The translations under genes and the position numbers were made by a program. A stretch of DNA of 64,000 bases, from the NCBI GenBank assembly GCA_038030265.1, contig CM075939.1:33461253-33525252 (forward strand), in the 5' to 3' direction. The notes below the pieces were generated by a model. That model was not told the origin of the DNA. It did no database searches and saw nothing but the letters and a program-made list of their open reading frames with translations. The stretch comes from Corythucha ciliata (lineage: Eukaryota; Arthropoda; Insecta; Hemiptera; Tingidae). Below are positions 57,021-64,000 of the stretch, piece by piece. How positions within the stretch are numbered: the first letter of the stretch is position 1; every line of letters begins with the position of its first letter.

Positions 57021-58410
57021 CGCCAGTATGACCGAACCATCAGGAGTTCGGTTTCATTTGAAAATGTCTTGAGTGCCCCAATCAAATTAGTCAAATAATT
57101 GATAAATAAAACAAAGAAGTAATTATTTCCGGAAAACCTAGCGAACTTGAAATCCTAGTGAACGTGAGTGAGGCACACATTTAGCAATTTATTTCCTTTC
57201 AAATGAGACGTGTATGTGCCTTGTATAATGTTACATATTTTTCTGAAATTGTAGGTTCAGCTATCTTGGTTGTAGAGAGGCAGGTAGGTAATTAATAATT
57301 TATTAGTAAGTATGCGTTAAAATTAATTTATTTATTTTCAAACAAATATTTTTTGAAATTTGTATGTGATCGCCCTACACAGTGCAAGCCCTACAGTGGT
57401 AGCAAGTCACCGGTAATCGAATGGATGACTGGAGAAAAGGATAAATTGAAGGGTTCACTGGTTGAGACCTGTGTTGGTTCATTTGAAAATAGTTCAAAAA
57501 TTAAAATGTGAGGCGGTTTCTTTTATGGATTTCCGCAAGAGGCCTTAAGTTAACTTTCATTAACTTAAGGCCGGTCGCCCACTGGAAGCGTCTTGTTTTC
57601 TTGATTCGGTGATGCCAAAGGTACAATATCGAGGCCTCCTCTTCACCGTTGGATAATTTAGCCGAAGTTCACAGTAAAAAAGTGTCATTGGCCAACATTT
57701 TTGATACATGAACTTCCTTATTGAAGAAAACTTTGTTGTAGTTTGTTGTCAAACGACAACAACAAATCACATGGAGTACCGGACTCAATGTTTCTCTCAA
57801 ACGCCGCCAGACATCGTATCCCTTAGCTACAATCGCCAATACAATCAATATAGATACTCGCGTAATCACGCTGTGAACGAACCGGTAAAGAAGTATTTCT
57901 ATTTATTTAAGTAACATTCCACCCCCTTGCCCATGCGTCACAATAGAAACTCGGTTTTTATCTGTTTACTTCTTTACCCGAATTTAATGATTTTCATGAG
58001 TACCCCTAGGACCCCATTCACACCAGCTGAAAATTCGCCGACGCGCGCATCAGCGTCCAACTCTTGTAGTAAAAACGCATAGAACTCTATGAGGCCTTTC
58101 ACATTGAACGCGTATACGTAGGAGCCGTCTCACCCCCGAGAAACGATGAATATTAAGGGTATTCATGCAAAAAGTTAAACCTTGTATTTGCTAAATGCTA
58201 AATTCCGAACAGATGAGTGTAGTCCATAGAAACGGAGAAACTGAACAACAACAAAAAACGAAATAACAGAGTTTACGTCGATAACATATGTTGAACTTCT
58301 GAGCACGAATACTCCTACTATCCAAAATAATGGGCTCGTTGTAAAACTATAACACGATTAATCCTTATTAGCTCTTATTTTACATTGTGTTGAAATCAAA
58401 ACCTCATCAA

Positions 58411-58536
58411 GGGCTGGAGGGCAAGTACGAAGGGGTGTTATATTTTAACACGGCGTTATCCTATCACAATTAAAATGGTTGTCACGTGGATTCCACCCGT
58501 ATTATTCCTTTTAACACCACTTCGTACTTCAGCCCC
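58411..58536. mobile_element. AAGTACGAAG MITE, copy 1
   Basis: Ends GGGCTGGAGGGCAAGTACGAAG and CTTCGTACTTCAGCCCC enclose 'tgttatattttaacacggcgttatc'. The same family, inverted, is at 61666-61808. Non-coding. Confidence 0.72.
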
Positions 58537-58797
58537 TATTCCAACTATAAAAAAACTGGCTTGCTCATCACTGCTGGTAAAGAATAGCCATCAAATTAGC
58601 TCCCAAGTGGTTGAGAGGGGTGGAGTTTCAAAATAAATACCGGAAGAGAGTTGTGTTGCCATAACTACACAAGGAGAGGGACAGGGTGATTGTTTATAAG
58701 GGGACGACCTGCCCTCTCGACACCCCTCCAGTCCGTTGTGAGCAATCCAGGTTTATATATCGTTGGGCTGACCTAGAGAACCTATAACACACCAGGT

Positions 58798-58857
58798 ATA
58801 CACAGCATCAGATATGAGTTGATCCCGATTTGTCAACTAATATCTGATGCTGTGTAT
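58798..58857. other. 60-nt near-perfect hairpin
   Basis: ATACACAGCATCAGATAT then AGTTGA, a 10-nt loop, then TCAACT and ATATCTGATGCTGTGTAT: 24 paired bases with one mismatch. The size fits an insect pre-miRNA, but nothing else (conserved seed, cluster) supports that; it could be a tiny MITE remnant. Confidence 0.35.
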
Positions 58858-59274
58858 TTTGAAGAGTTTTAGGGATTTTTAGCATATTTTTCCGCGTAAA
58901 TCGTTCTATTTGTCTGCAATATTTATAATAAATCGGGTCAGAGTCAAGGATCTTATATGCTGATGAGAATTCAATAAGAGGAAAACTTCCGATTTCTTTA
59001 TTTTAAGGTATGTACTACGTACGATTGAACTTGCTCGAGAAATACTTGTCTTACTTAGATGATATTCATTTTAAATTTAGCCCTACCATCTAACGTCTTA
59101 CTCTCATTACTTCGTGAGAACCGTGAGCGTGATCGCCGAGTTATGTCGAAAATAATGGACTCAAAAACTTATCGTGGAACGACAGATTCAAGATGTACTT
59201 CAGTATCCATATCGAAAATACAGGTTTAATATTCACCATAGAGTTCCATTTGTACCCCTTTTACAAAGATGTAC

Positions 59275-59975
59275 CCTTCTGCAGGATGAAAATGATCGTC
59301 TGATCCAAAAATTCCAATAAGAACTCAACGAAAAGAAACGATAGCACGAGATGTTGAAGCAACAGGCACGGCGGTTGAGCCGATGAGGCCTATAAAGTTG
59401 TCTTTCAGCAAACATCTGCCAAGTTCAAGCTGCATTAATTGAACGTCAGATGCATTTATCTCACACAGAACGGAATGTAAAGTTGGCTTCCAATTTGCAC
59501 GACGGCAGTTTCGAAGCCAAACTTATCGGCGGCTGCCGTTTCGAGGAAATCTAAACTTCCTGAGCCCCTTCTTTGAACTGTTCCTGCAGTTCACTGCAGT
59601 GCACCATCTCATTCTGTTAACCGGATCGGAATTAGGATTTCATTCGGCAACAAACATAATGCAGCAGGAAAAAGGACTGTCAACTCATGAGGCATCACTC
59701 ACATGCTCGGGTCTTGATAAATTCATTCGAAAAAATGATTCATCGGAAGAATGGAAGGCAACGCGAATAAAACACAATAATCACAATCATTGTAAGACAA
59801 AAAGAATAGACCTTTTTCTGACAAGGAAAAAGGATAAGAGACACTTACTTCCGTGGTGATCTCACCGACTGGAATAAACAGCAAGATGAAAATCTGCAGG
59901 ATGAAAATGATCGTCTGATCCAAAAATTCCAATAAGAACTCAACGAAAAGAAACGATAGCACGAGATGTGATGTG
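59275..59975 (+). pseudogene. Duplicated relic of a coiled-coil exon
   Basis: The segment 'ctgcaggatgaaaatgatcg' through 'gatagcacgagatg' (~85 bp) occurs at 59279-59361 and 59895-59968. In the + frame it reads LQDENDRLIQKFQ, stop, ELNEKKR, stop, HEMLKQQ, a heptad-like coiled coil with two TAA codons where glutamine codons (CAA) would fit. The first copy continues downstream with an open QAALIERQMHLSHTERN stretch to a TAA at about 59550. Family not identified; non-functional. Confidence 0.4.
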
Positions 59976-60005
59976 AGATGTGTGATGAGATGTGAGATGT
60001 GATTG
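59963..60005 (+). repeat. (GATGTGA)n microsatellite
   Basis: Imperfect repeats of gatgtga/gatgtgt directly after the second copy of the relic exon. Confidence 0.7.
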
Positions 60006-60164
60006 AACCAATGCAGCGCTCAAAAGATGAAAACTCACTTACGAATGAAAATTGTAAAAAACAATTTAAAAACCCCAGAAGTAGTAATGTTGAGACCATC
60101 ATTTGTTTCGTTAATGTTTGACCCTCCCTCATAATGTTTGCTGCCGGGTTTGTTTAAGCTGAAC

Positions 60165-61280
60165 TTAATGGGAATCAAAGGCTATTTCAAAATGGAATCA
60201 TCATACCGAATATAATGCTTCTGGAATCAACTGGTGATTTGTAGTGATTTTTTTACCATTTCAACCCCTATTTTCCCCCCTCCACCTTGACCGATTTGGC
60301 CCAAATGCAATCCGACCGGGGCCTTATGACTACTGATTTTTGTGCCAAAGCGCGTTCCGCTAAATTAATTTCTACGAGAGTTATCGTGCTAACTAGGCCT
60401 CACACTTACTTCCACCCCGGGGACATCACCCCCTCCCCCTCGACTTTTTCAAAAAATTAAAATTGGAATCAAAGGCTACTTTAACAAGAGTATACGTACT
60501 GAATATGATGCTTCTAGAATCAACTGGTGACTTGTAGTGATTTTTTGATCATTTCAAGCCGTATTTTTCCCCCCACCACCTTGACCGATTTGGCCCAAAT
60601 GCAATACCGACCGGTGTCTTATGACTACTGATTTTTTTAGATAAAGCGCGTTCCGCTGATATAATTTGTACGAAAGTTATCGTGCTAACGTGACCACACA
60701 CTTATTTCCACCCCGGGGGCACAACCCCCTCCCCCTTGACTTTTTCAAAAAATTAAAATGGGAATCAAAGGCTAGTCTAACATGGAGTATGCGTACCGAA
60801 TATGATGCGTCTAGAATGAACTGGTGATTTTTAGTGATTTTTTTACCATTTCAACCCCTATATTCCCCCCTTCCACCTTGACCGATTTGGCCCAAATGCA
60901 ATACCGACCGGGATCTTATGACTACTGATTTTTTAGATAAAGCGCGTTCTGCTAAATTAATTTCTACGAGAGTTATCGTGCTAACAAGACCACACACTTA
61001 CTTCCACCCCGGGGGCACCACCCCCTCCCCCTTGACTTTTTCAAAAAATTAAAATGGGAATCAAAGGCTAGTCTAATATGGAGTATACGTACCGAATATG
61101 TTGCTTCTAGAATCAACTGGTGATTTTTAGTGATTTTTTGACGATTTCAAGCCCGATTTTCCCCCCCTCCACCTTGACCGATTTCGCCCAAATGCAATAC
61201 CGACCGGTGCCTTATGACTACTGATTTTTGTGCCAAAGCGCGTTCCGCTAAATTAACTTCTACGAGAGTTATCGTGTTAA
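60165..61280 (+). repeat. Four ~295-bp satellite units
   Basis: The blocks 'gggaatcaaaggcta', 'ttctagaatcaactggtga', 'ccgatttggcccaaatgc' (60290, 60585, 60880, 61177) and 'gagttatcgtgctaac' recur in order. Same family as 21960-22460. The array runs into an AT microsatellite and then a terminal hairpin (61444-61481), exactly as in the 20091-23244 element. Confidence 0.88.
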
Positions 61281-61289
61281 CAAGGAAAC

Positions 61290-61360
61290 GGCCATAAGCT
61301 TATAAATAAATAAATAAATAAACCAATATATATATATAGATAGAAATATATATATATGAA
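61290..61360. repeat. TAAA and TA microsatellites
   Basis: A (aaat)n run at 61300-61322 followed by two (ta)n runs to 61358. Confidence 0.85.
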
Positions 61361-61443
61361 TTCCGGAGACCACTGAATTCGTGTTCTAGAGGTTCTGAAA
61401 CATGAAAAAAACATGCCATGACCCATGTTTGCCACCATCACGA

Positions 61444-61481
61444 CGAGACCAATAGTGCATTTTTCAGAATGAAATGCACTA
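61444..61481 (+). repeat. Terminal hairpin of the satellite-bearing element
   Basis: 'gagaccaatagtgcattttt' plus 'cagaatgaaatgcact': a hairpin identical in plan to the tips at 20091-20127, 23217-23243 and 26292-26328. Confidence 0.7.
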
Positions 61482-61665
61482 AAAGAGTTGAAAACACGAA
61501 GGTACACTGATTATATTCAGCCCCACAACCTCAAATCACAATAATCTCAAGATGGCGGATAGGCATACTCGGATAGTCTAGTGCCTTAGGCTGACCAAGT
61601 CAGCGAGCACAGATAAATAATAAGGGAGCGTAAACAAAAAAAATTTAGAACACTTTCCTTTCTCT

Positions 61666-61808
61666 AGGGGCTCAAGTACGAAGCGGTGTTATATGAAATA
61701 ACACGGGTGGTATCCACGTGTCATCCATTTTAATTGTGATGACTTGATGAGATAACGCCGTGTTAAAATTATAACATCCCTTCGTACTTGCCTCGTAGGC
61801 CGCCCCTA
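61666..61808. mobile_element. AAGTACGAAG MITE, copy 2
   Basis: Ends AGGGGCTCAAGTACGAAG and CTTCGTACTTGCCTCGTAGG enclose the reverse complement of the copy 1 interior ('gataacgccgtgttaaaa'). Confidence 0.72.
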
Positions 61809-62152
61809 GGAGTCCAATCAATGGGGTGAGAAAACTATTGGAAATGATCGAACAATTCAAACCATTGAAGTTTGGAAACGAATTTAAATAAAAAACTGCT
61901 GCTTTTGCTGAACGGTAAAACGAAATTGACAGCTGATAGTTTCATCCGCGGAAGATTAGCTTTACATTAGTAAAAAAAAAAAAAAATTATGGGAAACCTC
62001 ATCCAACACGTTTTTTTTCTCCCCGTGAGAGGGGGAAATGAGACATACCTTGCATCACATTTTCTATTTACACTCCCTCTATTTCTTATCTGTGTATTAA
62101 TTGGTTCGATTTCCCTCCTCTTCTTCTTGCCTTTCCGAACTGTGCATTATTT

Positions 62153-62301
62153 TTAAGTCTGCTCCACACCTGCGGTGTTTGCCAAATAACGAGCAAAATA
62201 CTAATCAATGTCTAGCATTGCCTAGAAACCAACCAACTGAAAATTCAAAAAAATATTTTGCTCGTTATTCGGTGAATACCGTACGTATGGAGCAGGCTTT
62301 A
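62153..62301. mobile_element. PIF/Harbinger-like MITE (TTA duplication)
   Basis: Ends AGTCTGCTCCACACC and the diverged complement 'gtatggagcaggct' are inverted repeats, with inner 'ataacgagcaaaata' and 'tattttgctcgttat' pairing. TTA flanks both sides. Confidence 0.68.
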
Positions 62302-62345
62302 CAAAAACTGATGACATTATAGTATTACTTCCTTTTCATCGATAG

Positions 62346-62520
62346 GTATCGGTCGCGGTCAGGTGTGTCAGGTTGGTTGGAGGGCAAATAAACAACTGAC
62401 GAGTGATCTAATAAGAATTATGTATCGTTGCTCAGTTGTTGTCGTCACGGTGACATGGAAGGAGGGTCGTTTGCCCTCCAACCAGTGTAACCTCCTCATC
62501 AACCTGACCGCGACCGATAG
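62346..62520. mobile_element. Inverted-repeat MITE, TATCGGTCGCGGTCAGGT ends
   Basis: The left 'atcggtcgcggtcaggt' and 'ggttggagggcaaa' pair with the right 'tttgccctccaacc' and 'acctgaccgcgaccgat'. Non-coding; the parallel 60-codon frames are incidental. Confidence 0.7.
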
Positions 62521-62587
62521 GCCTAGGCCTAAAAGTCTGTCAATAGTCATGTAAGCACCTTCGGACCAGAACGTAATACCAATGAAA

Positions 62588-62797
62588 TATAGCTATACAG
62601 CGGCCCACTTTGCTGACTCTGCTGAGTGGGTTCGATTCCCACTACAGGCTGGATTATTTTAGCAAAGGTCAAATTATGTGTAAAAAAAGTTAAAAAGTAA
62701 CGTGTGTGCTCTCGCCCTCGTCCACGACACCTTAAAGGTAGTTGGACGTGAAGCCCCGTTGGTTTACCAACGATTACTTTACTTATAGCTATACAGC
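62588..62797 (+). mobile_element. tRNA-derived SINE, 14-bp target duplication
   Basis: The body 62602-62783 is flanked by perfect TATAGCTATACAGC copies (62588-62601, 62784-62797). It contains a T-arm (gtgggttcgattcccac), then the same tail as the 49245 copy ('ctcgtccacgacacc', 'agccccgttgg'), ending 'cgattacttta'. It carries about 35 bases more at the 5' side than the other copy. Confidence 0.87.
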
Positions 62798-63239
62798 TTA
62801 CCTACGCTGGTCAATACAGCCATAGTTGCGACTTTGGCGAACAATAACTCTCAAGGAAGAACTTTTATAAAAGTTTTTATCTTCGAGGACCAGTTGAAAC
62901 AACCACAGTCTTGCAATTGGCCCAAGAGACGTGTGGACCACTTGAACGACCCGGTCTTGCATTTGGTCCACATGGCAACTGGTCTACAAGGCTTTTGGGA
63001 AGAAATAAATTAATTTTAACGCATAATAAGTATTAATTACCTAGCTGCCTCTCTACAACCCGGATAGCTTAACCTAAAATTTCAGAAATACACCACTATT
63101 CAAGGCCTGTACGCGTCTGCTTTGAAAGGAAATGAATTGCGAAATGTAGGATTTCAAGTTCGCTAGGTTTTTCGGAAATAATTACTTCTTTGTTTTATTT
63201 ATCAATTATTTGACTAATTTGATATAATTGATAAGTCCT

Positions 63240-63575
63240 GGTGATCAATCATACTGGTGGACCCACCGCTTTGTCCGGAACCGACTACGGTCATATTGGT
63301 GGCCCACCAATTTGTCCGAAGGAGTCTCCGGACATTCTGGTGGCCCACCAATTTGTCCGATACACTACGGACAAATTGGTGGCTTCACCCACCAATATGA
63401 CCGCCCACCAATATGTCCGAAGGGTTTCGGACAAATTGGTGGGTGCGGGAATTTTTCCCATCCACCAATATGACCGCCCACCAATTTGTCCGATACACAA
63501 GGGGCATATTGGTGGGTGCGGGAATTCCTTCCATTACCGCACCCACCAATTTGTCCGTCCACCAATATGACAGCG
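63240..63575. repeat. Array of CCACCAATTTGTCCG-type motifs, right
   Basis: Inverted counterpart of 56745-57020, with about 15 motif copies in both orientations and the same spacer types ('gtgcgggaattcctt'). Confidence 0.85.
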
Positions 63576-63802
63576 ACTCCTCCTGTAACTGTTTGACCAA
63601 AAACTAAGCTTTTCGTGGATTCGGGTCTTTATACACACGTTTGTTTTTAAAACCAAATTCTTTTTCTTAATACAATTAATTCTATTGGTAACGGGGGGAA
63701 GAGCAAAAAATGTGCACGGTCCATAAGGGGGCATGACAGTGGAAAGGTTGAGAACGACTGGTTTAAATAATTAAATGAATTCCCATTACAATTTTGTTCG
63801 TA

Positions 63803-63971
63803 AGGCCCGTATACACGTGCAATAAAATTGGGACACTTATTGCGAGAAACGGTCTCAGACACTTTAAAAGAAGAAATAAGTATACTGGCCTTTACAAATC
63901 AAATGTCAGACACTTTTCAAAAGTGTCTGAGAGCAAAATGTCGCAATTTTATGTCACATGTATACGAGCCT
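63803..63971. mobile_element. MITE with GGCCCGTATACACGTG ends
   Basis: The left 'aggcccgtatacacgtgcaa' and 'aaaattg' pair with the right 'caattttatgtcacatgtat' and 'acgagcct'. Inner 'tcagacacttt' copies form additional hairpins. Non-coding. Confidence 0.68.
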
Positions 63972-64000
63972 TTATGAAAAAATCCACGCAAAAAATACAA

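Larger units (their letters stand above)
56745..63575. mobile_element. 6.8-kb inverted pair with CCACCAAT-array arms
   Basis: The left arm 56745-57340 and right arm 62995-63575 are reverse complements. The outer ~300 bp of each is the hairpin array; the inner ~290 bp is single-copy-like ('gaacttgaaatcctag', 'gtagagaggcag', 'tatgcgttaaaattaa'). Between them lie about 5.6 kb of mostly other repeats. No transposase or clear target duplication was found. It may be one large fold-back element or two solo elements inserted in opposite directions. Confidence 0.6.

Noticed and set aside
56699..57072. Tryptophan-rich frames (IGGRSYWW, PPICP) in the CCACCAAT arrays
   Set aside because: They appear in several frames on both strands in both arrays and reflect the DNA motif, not a protein.

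Overview
The window is eukaryotic nuclear DNA, most probably from an arthropod. Genes are split by spliceosomal introns with GT-AG boundaries, one gene belongs to the ecdysteroid-kinase-like (CHK/EcKinase) family that is expanded in insects and crustaceans, and the rest is dense with degenerate transposons, MITEs, SINEs, fold-back elements and satellite-like tandem repeats. An insect (possibly hemipteran) is a guess; I cannot name the species.

Three protein-coding genes are supported. (1) An RNF19-type RBR E3 ubiquitin ligase on the minus strand, rebuilt here as 15 exons from 56470 down to 31348. RING1, IBR, RING2 and the first membrane segment lie in seven exons at 55040-56470. The second membrane segment and the long tail lie in eight exons at 31348-33183. 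A 21.9 kb intron separates the blocks, and the N-terminus was not found. (2) A short-chain dehydrogenase/reductase (six exons, 38087-39372, +, 273 aa). (3) A CHK/EcKinase-like kinase (three exons, 45743-47049, +, 393 aa). Genes 2 and 3 are complete and sit nested, in opposite orientation, inside the big RNF19 intron.

The remainder is mobile or repetitive. 1094-9249 is a very large fold-back whose left arm is interrupted by 3.4 kb of satellite DNA (a 130-bp higher-order minisatellite, then eight ~140-bp units starting with TGACGTCA) and by a 940-bp insertion with a TCAA duplication. 13181-14553 is a second palindrome with a PIF/Harbinger-like MITE at its centre. 19869-26229 is bounded by hAT-like terminal repeats and an 8-bp target duplication (7/8) and contains a nest: a hairpin-ended element with ~295-bp satellite units, a PIF-like MITE, a hAT-like MITE inside that, and a TA-flanked fold-back. 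26778-29230 is a decayed hAT transposase (minus strand) broken by a second copy of the same PIF-like MITE. 56745-63575 is another large inverted pair, whose arms carry arrays of a CCACCAAT-type motif in alternating orientation; it encloses two MITE families, a SINE with a 14-bp target duplication, more ~295-bp satellite units and a duplicated relic exon.

Most apparent ORFs of 60-170 codons outside the three genes have no recognisable content and are treated as chance. Coordinates of repeat ends are read by eye and may be off by a few bases.
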